From contig CAKSHJ010000010.1 of NCBI GenBank assembly GCA_934457095.1, positions 1 to 63,709 on the forward strand: DNA of 63,709 nt. Reading direction: 5' to 3'. Below are positions 52,292 through 59,935 of this stretch, piece after piece; within the stretch, counting starts at the first letter, position 1; each line of letters starts with the position of its first letter. The position numbers and the translations under genes were made by a program. The DNA is from an uncultured Eubacteriales bacterium. Its GTDB lineage: Bacteria; Bacillota; Clostridia; Oscillospirales; Acutalibacteraceae. The notes beneath the pieces are model-generated. The model was not told the origin of the DNA. It made no database searches and saw only the letters and a program-made list of their open reading frames with translations.

Positions 52292-54637
52292 TTATTTCAC
52301 TTTCTTGCGCCAAAATACCGCATTGGTAATCGCCGCGGCAATACGCTCCAGCACCACCGCGCAAACAGCAGCAATCCCCAAAATAAGCAACGCCTTAGCA
52401 TCAGGCATGGTCAGCCCCAAAATGCCCTTAAAAATATAAGCCGCGGCAAAATATCCTAAAGTCATAGAGCCAAACAAAAACGCCCGCAGCAAATTAAACG
52501 GCCAACAAGCCTTAAACACCGCAGTAACCCCGACAAAGCCGACCAACAAGTACATCAGGGTATTGGTCTGCTCGGCAGAAACGCCAAACAACGGAGCAAC
52601 CAAATACAACGCCACAACGCCCAAAGTAGTTGCCACCGCATTGGGAATCGCCCGGCGAAAAACACTGGGCAAAAAGCGACCGGAAACCTTTTGTTTATCG
52701 GGCTCAAAAGACATAAAAAACGCAGGATACCCTTCAATAGCAAGGTCAATCAGAGTAATCTGAATGGGCAAAAACGGGAACGGCAAACCGGTACAAACGC
52801 AAATCAAAGAGAGCAAAATCGAATAAATGGTTTTCACAAAAAACACGCCGGCCACTCTGGTAATATTATTCACCACGCGTCTACCCTCGGCCAAAACGTC
52901 GGGCAAAGAGGAAAAGTCAGAATTGAGCAGCACCAACTGAGCCACTTGTCTGGCAGCGTCGCTGCCCTGGGCAACGGCAATACTGCAATCGGCCTCACGC
53001 AGCGCCAAAATATCATTCACGCCGTCCCCGGACATAGCAACCTTATGCCCCTGTTTCTGCAAAGCCCTCACCAATTCTTTTTTCTGCTGAGGAGAGACCC
53101 TGCCAAAAACCGAATATTGTGCGGCGGCATGCTCCAACTCCTGCTGTGTGCGCACGGTACTCATATCCATATACCGCAGCGCGCCTACAAGCCCGGCCTT
53201 CCGGGCAATCGCGGCCACAGTAGCGGGGTTATCGCCGGAAATCACCTTAATATCGACGCCCTCCTGCCTAAAGTAGTCAAAAGCAGCCTTTGCATTTTCG
53301 CGAATGGGGTCGGTAATGACAATCGCTTTGAGCGGCACAACGCCGGTCAAAGAGGCATTCGCCCCAACAGGCTCCTTGGTCATCCCCACCAGAATGACAC
53401 GGTTACCGAATTGAATTTCCTTTTGAATTTCCTCAGGCAAAGGAGCGCTTGTCAGGCGTTCGGGCGCGCCCAGAACGAGCGTACCGAACTGCGCAAAAGA
53501 CATCGCGGTCCACTTGCGCTGGGAGGAAAAGGGAATTTTATCGGTAGGCGCATAGCGGTCGCAAGTTTTATAGTAACCCGCAATGGCCTGAAAAGTCGCG
53601 TTATTATCATCGGTATGGAACAAAAACGAGCCCATCAGCTCATCAAACCAAGGCATATCGTCCTCACGCCGCAGCGGGTAGACCGTCTCGACTTTCATCT
53701 TCCCCTGCGTAATGGTGCCGGTCTTATCCAAACAAAGCACATCCACATGAGCCAGCGTCTCAAGGGAATACAACTCCTGCACCAACACCTTACGCTTAGC
53801 AAGCCGCCCCACGCCCACAGCCAAAGTAATACTAATGAGCAGCATCAAACCCTTAGGCAGCATCCCCAAAAGCCCGGCGGCAGTAGAGATAACCGAAGAA
53901 GCGGGGTCGCCGCCGCGCAAAAAGAACGCCTCCAAAAAGAGAGCAATCCCCAACGGAACAATCAAAAAGCCGGTAAAGCGAGTCACTTTGCGCATAGAAG
54001 TCACCAATTCAGAATGCACCTGTTTGATTTTTTTAGCCTGCAAAGCAATGCGAGTAGCATAATTCTCACTACCCACATGCTCCACGCGAGCATAACATTT
54101 ACCGCTAATCACAAAGCTACCGGAAAGCATTTGGTCCCCCACATTTTTCGCAATGGGGTCGGCCTCGCCGGTCAACAAAGACTCATTGACCTCAACACAG
54201 CCCTGTAAAATCACAGCGTCGGCGCAAATTTGCTGCCCGGCGCGCAAACAAAGCACATCGTCCAGCACCAAATCCTCAACCGCAATTTCCTGTTCCATAG
54301 CGTCTCTCACCACGCAAGCGCGCGGCACCGAGAGCAACGAAAGGTTGTCCACCAATTTTTTAGCGCGCAATTCCTGCACAATGGCAATGAGCACATTGGC
54401 AAGAATAATAAAAATAAACAGCAAATTACTAAAAGCGCCAACCCAAGCAAGAGCAATCGCAATGAGCAAATTCAGCAAATTAAACAGCGTACAAACATTA
54501 TCGGCAACAATCCGCGCGGTACTTTTGGAAATTTTCTCACCCGATTCATTCTTAAGCCCCTTTGCAATTTGAGAAGCAACCTGCTGAGCAGTCAGGCCAA
54601 CCTGAGGATTTGGTTGAAATCTTTGCCTTTGTTCCAT
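52292..54637 (-). CDS. P-type cation-transporting ATPase (CtpE-like)
   Basis: A 781-residue P-type ATPase. In order: an N-terminal tail, two helices, the actuator domain with LLTGEADPI (about 155), the phosphorylation motif LDKTGTITQG near 300, a nucleotide domain with KWTAMSF, the hinge GDGVNDILALREADCSIAVAQGSDAARQVA near 545, and six C-terminal helices. The ion-site helix M4 reads GMLPKGLMLL, with Lys where calcium pumps have Glu (PEGL). Overall it resembles Mycobacterium CtpE (calcium uptake). The ion is not certain. It has no transport partner nearby. Confidence 0.88.
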   Translation of the reverse strand: MEQRQRFQPNPQVGLTAQQVASQIAKGLKNESGEKISKSTARIVADNVCTLFNLLNLLIAIALAWVGAFSNLLFIFIILANVLIAIVQELRAKKLVDNLSLLSVPRACVVRDAMEQEIAVEDLVLDDVLCLRAGQQICADAVILQGCVEVNESLLTGEADPIAKNVGDQMLSGSFVISGKCYARVEHVGSENYATRIALQAKKIKQVHSELVTSMRKVTRFTGFLIVPLGIALFLEAFFLRGGDPASSVISTAAGLLGMLPKGLMLLISITLAVGVGRLAKRKVLVQELYSLETLAHVDVLCLDKTGTITQGKMKVETVYPLRREDDMPWFDELMGSFLFHTDDNNATFQAIAGYYKTCDRYAPTDKIPFSSQRKWTAMSFAQFGTLVLGAPERLTSAPLPEEIQKEIQFGNRVILVGMTKEPVGANASLTGVVPLKAIVITDPIRENAKAAFDYFRQEGVDIKVISGDNPATVAAIARKAGLVGALRYMDMSTVRTQQELEHAAAQYSVFGRVSPQQKKELVRALQKQGHKVAMSGDGVNDILALREADCSIAVAQGSDAARQVAQLVLLNSDFSSLPDVLAEGRRVVNNITRVAGVFFVKTIYSILLSLICVCTGLPFPFLPIQITLIDLAIEGYPAFFMSFEPDKQKVSGRFLPSVFRRAIPNAVATTLGVVALYLVAPLFGVSAEQTNTLMYLLVGFVGVTAVFKACWPFNLLRAFLFGSMTLGYFAAAYIFKGILGLTMPDAKALLILGIAAVCAVVLERIAAAITNAVFWRKKVK

Positions 54638-54731
54638 AACATCACCTTTTCCGAGCCCGCCAATATGAGCGTCCCTGTCATAATATCTGCTATATTATAC
54701 CTACAAGCCGGCTACAATACAAGCAAAAAAA

Positions 54732-55367
54732 TTAAAATATTTTGTGAACTTCCCCCTTCTCCCCCGCATGTTTAGAGAACACACACCCACAATAATCCTG
54801 CCGGTAAAGCCCAAACAGAGAAGACAACGCAAGCGAGCGTTTAAAGCCGTCCTTTTTCTTAAAATCGGAATACAAATACGGCACACGATAGGTCTGTTCC
54901 AGCACCGCGCCGATTTCATTGAGCGCCTGCGCGTCCTTATGCGGACTGATAGACAACGTGGTCGTAAAATAATCGGCGCCCAACGCGACCGCCTGCCTTG
55001 CCAGCTCCTCCAGCCGCAGCTTAAAACATCCCCTGCACCGCCCTGCGCCCTCCGGCTCATGCTCCAGGCCCTTGACCCGCGCATAAAAAACCTGCGGGTC
55101 ATACGCGCCCTCCACCAGCGAAATTCCGGGCATATTAAGTTGCGCAAGCAAATCGCGCAGCTCCTCCAACCTGCGCACATATTCCGACTCCGGCGCAATA
55201 TTCGGATTAAAAAACACCAGCTTCATCTCAAAATAATCCGCCAAATACTCCAACACATAGCTACTGCACGGCGCGCAACAGCAATGCAGCGCCAACACCG
55301 GCTTTTTGCCCTGCGCCGGCAGCCGCTGCAAAATTTCCTCCAATTTTTTCTGATAATTGACCTTCAT
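54732..55367 (-). CDS. queH: Epoxyqueuosine reductase QueH
   Basis: A 211-residue enzyme for the last step of queuosine synthesis in tRNA, the cobalamin-independent replacement for QueG. The family start has ALHCCCAPCSSYVLEYLADYFE, and the iron-sulfur and metal site uses these cysteines plus GAGRCRGCFKLRLEELA near 110. DYFTTTLSISPHKDAQALNEIG is another family block. The start is ATG 55367 with GAGG eight bases before it; TTG 55373 is rejected. No other queuosine gene is in the window. Confidence 0.92.
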   Translation of the reverse strand: MKVNYQKKLEEILQRLPAQGKKPVLALHCCCAPCSSYVLEYLADYFEMKLVFFNPNIAPESEYVRRLEELRDLLAQLNMPGISLVEGAYDPQVFYARVKGLEHEPEGAGRCRGCFKLRLEELARQAVALGADYFTTTLSISPHKDAQALNEIGAVLEQTYRVPYLYSDFKKKDGFKRSLALSSLFGLYRQDYCGCVFSKHAGEKGEVHKIF

Positions 55368-55476
55368 AAACAAAACCTCAATTTCGGTGCTTTTTTAAAT
55401 AGTAGCACAATCCAAGCAAAAAACCAAGAACATCCTGTCACAAAATCGCAAACAAAAGCAGATTCAAGGCATTTCA

Positions 55477-55506
55477 TTGACAACGAAACAAAAAATATGG
55501 TATGCT
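55477..55506 (+). promoter_or_regulatory. Promoter of smpB-ssrA
   Basis: A perfect TTGACA (55477-55482), 18 bases, TATGCT (55501-55506). Confidence 0.65.
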
Positions 55507-55533
55507 ACTAAAGAGCAGCAAGGAGGCGTTTTT

Positions 55534-56001
55534 ATGGCGGAAAGAGCGTCAACCAAAACGATTTCACAAAATAAAAAAGCCTACCACGACTATTTTGTAC
55601 AGGAAAGTCTGGAAGCCGGCATCGAACTTTGCGGCACCGAGGTCAAATCGTTGCGCCGCGGCCGCGTCAACCTCAAAGACGCTTGGTGCGCCGTCGTACA
55701 GGGAGAACTTTTCATAAATGGCATGCACATCAGCCCCTACGAGCAGGGCAATATCTTCAACAAAGACCCCCTGCGCGTGCGGCGGTTGCTGGCGCACAAA
55801 AAAGAGATCCAGCGGCTATACGGCCTGGTCAAACAAGAGGGCTACGCGTTAATTCCGCTGTCGCTCTACTTTAAAAATTCCAAAGTCAAAGTACAAGTGG
55901 GCCTGTGCAAAGGTAAAAAGCTGTATGACAAGCGGCAAGATTTAGCCGAAAAAGCCGCCAAACGAGACATCGCCCGCGCGATAAAGGAAAAAAACCGATA
56001 G
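55534..56001 (+). CDS. smpB: tmRNA-binding protein SmpB
   Basis: A 155-residue partner of tmRNA in rescuing stalled ribosomes. It shows YHDYFVQESLEAGIELCGTEVKSLRRGRVNLKDAW, PLSLYFKNSKVKVQVGLCKGKKLYDKRQDLAEK and the basic C-terminal tail (RDIARAIKEKNR) that enters the decoding centre. The start is ATG 55534 behind AAGGAGG; the longer frame from 55477 overlaps the promoter. ssrA follows 22 bases later, a classic pairing. Confidence 0.97.
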   Translation: MAERASTKTISQNKKAYHDYFVQESLEAGIELCGTEVKSLRRGRVNLKDAWCAVVQGELFINGMHISPYEQGNIFNKDPLRVRRLLAHKKEIQRLYGLVKQEGYALIPLSLYFKNSKVKVQVGLCKGKKLYDKRQDLAEKAAKRDIARAIKEKNR

Positions 56002-56023
56002 ACGACTTGCGGGGATACGCTAT

Positions 56024-56373
56024 GGGGGCGTAAAGGCTTCGACGGGGATCGTAAACCTGAGTAAGCGAGTAGTGGTGCGGACCCACTGAAAACGCCGCAT
56101 TTTTAAAATTAAACGACAACAGACAAGTTGCGTACGCAGCCTAAATAAGGCTGCCGTCTTATGCAGGAGGACCACGACCGGCATATAGACGTGGACAAAG
56201 TGGTGCACGTGAACCGCATTTTGCCTTAGGTGCGGTCATGAAGAAAAGGCTACCGACGGTCACAGCCTTCCAATTGACAGTAACCGCCGGGAAACACGAA
56301 TAATTGGATACACTCGTAGAAAGCTTTGGCAAGCGGTTTTCGGACAGGGGTTCGATTCCCCTCGCCTCCACCA
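56024..56373 (+). ncRNA. ssrA: Transfer-messenger RNA
   Basis: The tRNA-like ends are complete: 5' GGGGGCGTAAAGGCTTCGACGG and 3' GGTTCGATTCCCCTCGCCTCCACCA pair in a seven-pair acceptor stem, with an encoded CCA. The tag frame reads AAC GAC AAC AGA CAA GTT GCG TAC GCA GCC TAA (56112-56144), NDNRQVAYAA, ending in the usual protease-recognised AA. The codon in the normal resume position before AAC is TTA, not an alanine codon. Pseudoknot regions fill the rest. Confidence 0.95.
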
Positions 56374-56379
56374 ATTTAT

Positions 56380-56416
56380 GAAAAACGGCTGACCTGCGCG
56401 GGTTTAGCCGTTTTTT
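56380..56416 (+). terminator. Terminator after ssrA
   Basis: AAAAACGGCT pairs with AGCCGTTTTTT around GACCTGCGCGGGTTT, which itself can fold. Confidence 0.88.
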
Positions 56417-56441
56417 CTTTGCTTTTTATTGCAGAAAAATC

Positions 56442-57656
56442 TTATTTTAACTCTGCGGTAATTTCTATCATGCCGTCATTTCGGTCCTTTGCGTAAATGC
56501 ACCCTTTATGTCCCTGCGCAATGCTCCGGGCTATGGAAAGTCCGATTCCAAAACCGCCACTCCCTGTTCGGGATTTATCTGTGCGATAAAAGCGGTCAAA
56601 TAATCTGTCAAGGTCCTCTTTTTCAATCGGTTCACTGGCATTTCGTGTACGCAGCACGATTCCTCGCTTGCCTTTTTCTAAAATAAGCGTAACCGGCGTT
56701 TTTGCAACTGCATATTTTATCGCATTCTCCAGCAATATCGCGGTCAGCTGCCGTATGGCAAATTCGTCTCCGTTATAATGCAAATCCGGGGCAATCTGCA
56801 AGTTTAAGTCATGCTCTTGCGCTTTTGCATAGTCTCGGAAGGATTCTGCAGTTTCCTGTACAGCTTCGCTTATCCCAAACTGCCGCATTTGCAACGGAGA
56901 CTCCTCCTCGTCCATGCGAGAGAGCGTCACCAAGGCGTTGACTAATTCGGTTAGTTTTTCGGTTTGCGCCTGCGCTTTGGCAATCCATTTTTCTTCACCC
57001 GGCTCCATTTCCAGTACCTTTAAACTGGTGGCAAGTACCGTAATCGGCGTTTTTAGTTCATGCCCGGCATCGGTAATGAATTGCTTTTGCAGGCGTACGC
57101 TTTTTACGACCGGGTCAATTGCCCGGCGTGAAAATAACACCACAATTGCATATACCAGCGCAATGCAAACCAGCATGGCTGCCAAAGAAAGCACCGCTAA
57201 CATGGCTACGCTGCGCATTTCCTGATAGCAGTCCAGGAAAATGGCCATGTTTCGGTTTTCTCCGGTTTGTACCACATAAAATTTATAGCCGGAGGTGAAG
57301 CCGAAACCGCTCCCGTGCTTTTGCGCTATTTCTAAATAGGCGCCGGTTTCCTCTTGCGTAACCGCCGTAATTTTGCTCAGGTCGGCGTTGGTCAATGCGC
57401 CGTCGTCGGTATAGCGCAGCACAAAATAACGCGTGGAATGCGGCTTTTCCTCGGTAAACGGACCGTTCGGCTTTCCGTTTGGCGGTAAATCCGGTATGGT
57501 TCCCTGATTCTGAGAAATGACTTGGAGCATTTGCGTTAGGTCGGCATTGACGGAAATGTAATTTGCAATATTAACAATGAAACACAGCAGCAGCATAACC
57601 GAGCTGACTGCCAGCATGGCTATCCGTATGAATTTTCTGCGCAGTCGCTTAATCAT
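56442..57656 (-). CDS. Membrane sensor histidine kinase
   Basis: A 404-residue kinase. A membrane helix (about 8-35), an extracytoplasmic sensor of about 110 residues with no known fold, a second helix (about 148-172), then the H-box FITDAGHELKTPITVLATSL near 200, an N-box LLENAIKYA and a GGFGIGLSIARSIAQGHKG ATP lid. The start is ATG 57656 with GGAGG upstream; it overlaps the response regulator gene by eight bases. It shares the strand with DUF4956 and VTC genes, so it probably controls them and the divergent lipoprotein gene. Confidence 0.93.
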   Translation of the reverse strand: MIKRLRRKFIRIAMLAVSSVMLLLCFIVNIANYISVNADLTQMLQVISQNQGTIPDLPPNGKPNGPFTEEKPHSTRYFVLRYTDDGALTNADLSKITAVTQEETGAYLEIAQKHGSGFGFTSGYKFYVVQTGENRNMAIFLDCYQEMRSVAMLAVLSLAAMLVCIALVYAIVVLFSRRAIDPVVKSVRLQKQFITDAGHELKTPITVLATSLKVLEMEPGEEKWIAKAQAQTEKLTELVNALVTLSRMDEEESPLQMRQFGISEAVQETAESFRDYAKAQEHDLNLQIAPDLHYNGDEFAIRQLTAILLENAIKYAVAKTPVTLILEKGKRGIVLRTRNASEPIEKEDLDRLFDRFYRTDKSRTGSGGFGIGLSIARSIAQGHKGCIYAKDRNDGMIEITAELK

Positions 57657-58335
57657 GCTTTCCGGCCTCCAAAACATAGCCAAGACCCCGGTTGGCGCAA
57701 ATACACGCCGTTGCTCCCACGGACTTCAATTTTTTACGCAAATTGGAAATGTGCACCCAAACTACGTTGATTTCCGCTTCGCTCTCCCAGCCCCAAACGC
57801 GCTCCATAATGCGGTCTGCCGAGAACACCTTGCCCGGTGTGCGCAGCAGCAGCTCCATAACCTGAAATTCCCGTGCGCTCAGGCGAACGCTTTTCTCCGT
57901 TGCGGTGCAGGTCAGCATACCTGTATCCGGGTTTAGGGTGATGTCTCCCAAGGAAAGTAGCGTAGGTTGATAGCCTCCGCTGCGCCGTAGCATGGCGCGT
58001 ACTCTGCAAAGCAATTCGTCCGGCGCAAAGGGCTTTGGTAAATAATCGTCCGCACCGGCGTTAAACCCCGCAATGCGGTCGTCCTTCTCCCCTTTTGCCG
58101 TGAGCATCATAACCGGGGTCTGTATGCCCCCCTGACGCAATTTTTGCAGCACCTCAACGCCGTTCATTTTCGGCATCATAATGTCTAAAATAATCGCGTC
58201 GTATTCGCCGCTTACGCCATATTCATATGCTGTAAAGCCGTCATGAACGACGTCTGCCGAAAATTGGTTCTTTTCAAAAAATACCAGCAGCGCTTCTGCC
58301 AAATCCGGCTCATCCTCTGCAATCAACAATCGCAT
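57649..58335 (-). CDS. OmpR-family response regulator
   Basis: A 228-residue regulator. The receiver domain has the acidic pocket (LLIAEDEPDLA), phospho-acceptor Asp in AIILDIMMPKMNG near 51, and Lys in LTAKGEKDDR. The winged-helix DNA-binding domain follows, with VRLSAREFQVMELLLRTPGKVFSADRIMERVWG. The start is ATG 58335; upstream in-frame codons lack a ribosome site. Direct TAAAG repeats spaced 11 bases apart at 59840-59889 are candidate binding sites. Confidence 0.93.
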   Translation of the reverse strand: MRLLIAEDEPDLAEALLVFFEKNQFSADVVHDGFTAYEYGVSGEYDAIILDIMMPKMNGVEVLQKLRQGGIQTPVMMLTAKGEKDDRIAGFNAGADDYLPKPFAPDELLCRVRAMLRRSGGYQPTLLSLGDITLNPDTGMLTCTATEKSVRLSAREFQVMELLLRTPGKVFSADRIMERVWGWESEAEINVVWVHISNLRKKLKSVGATACICANRGLGYVLEAGKHD

Positions 58336-58405
58336 TTCTATCACCCGCTTTTCTGCTCTTATTGTAACGGAATTTTCATATAAGCGCAACTGTATTTCTT
58401 GTATA

Positions 58406-59068
58406 TTACAACGTTTCGCGCAAGGTTTCTTTGCTGCAAACAATGTCTAAATTGCCGTTGCGGCAACGCAATGCGTCTATAAATTCCTTGGGTACCTGCG
58501 GGCTTTTTAGGGTTACATGGTACTGCAATTCATACAGCGTGCCCATATTCGAGGTGCGTACCTTTTCCAGCGAATACGACTTTGTGTGCGCTTTTAATAA
58601 ATCATCAAACAAGCCGTCGTAATCTAAATTTTCTGGTATGGTAATTTTCAGCGTGCGCTCCAGCGCTTTCGGCGTACCGAAATTTACCGCGGTAAGCGCC
58701 AGCATGGCAGTCGCAATGATACCAAAGAAAATTGCGGCCAATACCACATACCCCATACCGCAGGCCAGTCCGATGCCCATGGCAAGGAAAATCACGCCTA
58801 TTTCTTTTGCCGTGCCCGGCGCGGAACGAAAACGTACCAAACTGAACGCTCCGGCTACGGCTACGCCTGCTCCTACATTGCCGTTTACCAGCATAATGAC
58901 GATTTGTACCACCGCCGGTAAAATGGCCAGCGTAACGGCAAAGCTTTGGCTGGATTTGGTTTTGAACATACTGATAAGCGCTGTGCCGATGCCCAATGCA
59001 AGAGAGACTCCGGTACAAATAAAAAATACGGGCAGGCTCAGCTCCGAGCCGATGATGGAATTAAGCAC
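58406..59068 (-). CDS. DUF4956 membrane protein
   Basis: A 220-residue protein with four or more membrane helices in the first 130 residues (LPVFFICTGVSLALGIGTALISMF; FAVTLAILPAVVQIVIMLV; GYVVLAAIFFGIIATAMLAL). Between them is the family block NGNVGAGVAVAGAFSLVRFRSAPGTAKEIGVIFLAMGIGLACGMGY. The C-terminal part is cytosolic. DUF4956 genes are known to travel with VTC-domain genes. The start is GTG 59068 with AAGGAGG nine bases before it, overlapping the VTC stop by eight bases. Function unknown; a channel or anchor for polyphosphate chemistry is a guess. Confidence 0.88.
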   Translation of the reverse strand: MLNSIIGSELSLPVFFICTGVSLALGIGTALISMFKTKSSQSFAVTLAILPAVVQIVIMLVNGNVGAGVAVAGAFSLVRFRSAPGTAKEIGVIFLAMGIGLACGMGYVVLAAIFFGIIATAMLALTAVNFGTPKALERTLKITIPENLDYDGLFDDLLKAHTKSYSLEKVRTSNMGTLYELQYHVTLKSPQVPKEFIDALRCRNGNLDIVCSKETLRETL

Positions 59069-59798
59069 TGAAATACGCCTCCTTTTGATTTTGTGCAAGT
59101 CGCTGCGGCAGAATATGCTTACAATAACAATGTCCGTATTTGGAAAAGGACACCGGAAAAATACCCATGGCCGATAAAATACGGCTTAGCCACACCGGGC
59201 ACGCGCCCGGCATTTTGATTTCCATTAAAATATTCTGCAAGGAAAGCAGCGGCATACCGTGCAGACCGTTGCATAAATTCAAATCCTCGGTGCGAAAACG
59301 CATATTTTGGTCAAAGGTAATGCGCAGCGCCGAGTCCTCTGTTCCTGCATATGCCGTGCGGTCATACCCTATGAATACCTTCGGTTTGGTATGGAAAACG
59401 CTTTGAAACCACGCGATTTCCTGTGCAATCTGGTCATGTTGCGGCATGGGCACTGCTCCCAGCAATAACTCCTGTGCCCGCTGTGCCGGCACTGTAATTC
59501 TTCTTTTATAAACAATGCCGTTTACTTTCTTTTTTAGCTCAATGAATACGTCTTCTTCAGGCATGGGCACGCCGTAGCTGCGCACACGCAATTTTTCTTT
59601 ATATGCCGGCTTGGCAAGCGAGGTGCGTATCACTCGAAAATCATCGGTATCATAATAAATGTTGCCGATGGAATACCGACCAAAGGCGTCCTCCTGCATT
59701 TTTTCTCCAATGCGATTTAAAAATATTTCGTACTGCCGCTGTGTGAGCATATACTTTTTTTCGTACCGTTCAAAGCTGTGCTGAATACGGTTTGTCAT
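59061..59798 (-). CDS. VTC-domain protein (polyphosphate polymerase-like)
   Basis: A 245-residue single VTC domain. The tunnel residues of the family are visible: FERYEKKYMLTQRQYEIF at the start, IYYDTDDFRVIRTSL, KEKLRVRSYG and FIELKKKVNGIVYKRRI near 85, and LMEIKMPG near 190. In yeast Vtc4 this fold makes polyphosphate from ATP. Bacterial homologues beside DUF4956 and CotH or carbohydrate-binding proteins are common, with unproven function. AAAGGAGG precedes the ATG. It is first in the run VTC, DUF4956, response regulator, kinase. Confidence 0.88.
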   Translation of the reverse strand: MTNRIQHSFERYEKKYMLTQRQYEIFLNRIGEKMQEDAFGRYSIGNIYYDTDDFRVIRTSLAKPAYKEKLRVRSYGVPMPEEDVFIELKKKVNGIVYKRRITVPAQRAQELLLGAVPMPQHDQIAQEIAWFQSVFHTKPKVFIGYDRTAYAGTEDSALRITFDQNMRFRTEDLNLCNGLHGMPLLSLQNILMEIKMPGACPVWLSRILSAMGIFPVSFSKYGHCYCKHILPQRLAQNQKEAYFSA

Positions 59799-59839
59799 AG
59801 CATAACGCCTCCTTTATGCAATCAGTATACCGCCAGAAC

Positions 59840-59889
59840 TTAAAGCCAACCTAAAGACATGCTCTGTTTTTTCTTTAGGTTATCTTTAA
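59840..59889. promoter_or_regulatory. Divergent operator with paired TAAAG repeats
   Basis: Left half TTAAAGCCAACCTAAAG (59840-59856) and right half (59873-59889, inverse TTAAAGATAACCTAAAG) are inverted copies differing at two bases, 16 bases apart. Inside each half, TAAAG recurs at 11-base spacing, the layout bound head-to-tail by OmpR/PhoB regulators. A TATACT -10 (59824-59829 region) faces the VTC gene. Likely target of the nearby response regulator. Confidence 0.6.
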
Positions 59890-59935
59890 CTTACCGGTGT
59901 AACATAAGCACAGAACCAAAAAGGAGGTAATTTTA

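Noticed and set aside
52691..54208. 505-residue plus-strand frame antisense to the P-type ATPase
   Set aside because: Long but low-complexity (His/Gln/Asn-rich) and fully explained by codon bias of the ATPase on the other strand.
54701..55198. Arg-rich 165-residue frame within queH
   Set aside because: Composition is that of a shifted-frame shadow of queH, which has clear family motifs.
56159..56374. Minus-strand frame reading VEARGIEPLSE through the tmRNA
   Set aside because: This is the well-known false frame antisense to ssrA; the tmRNA structure explains the sequence.
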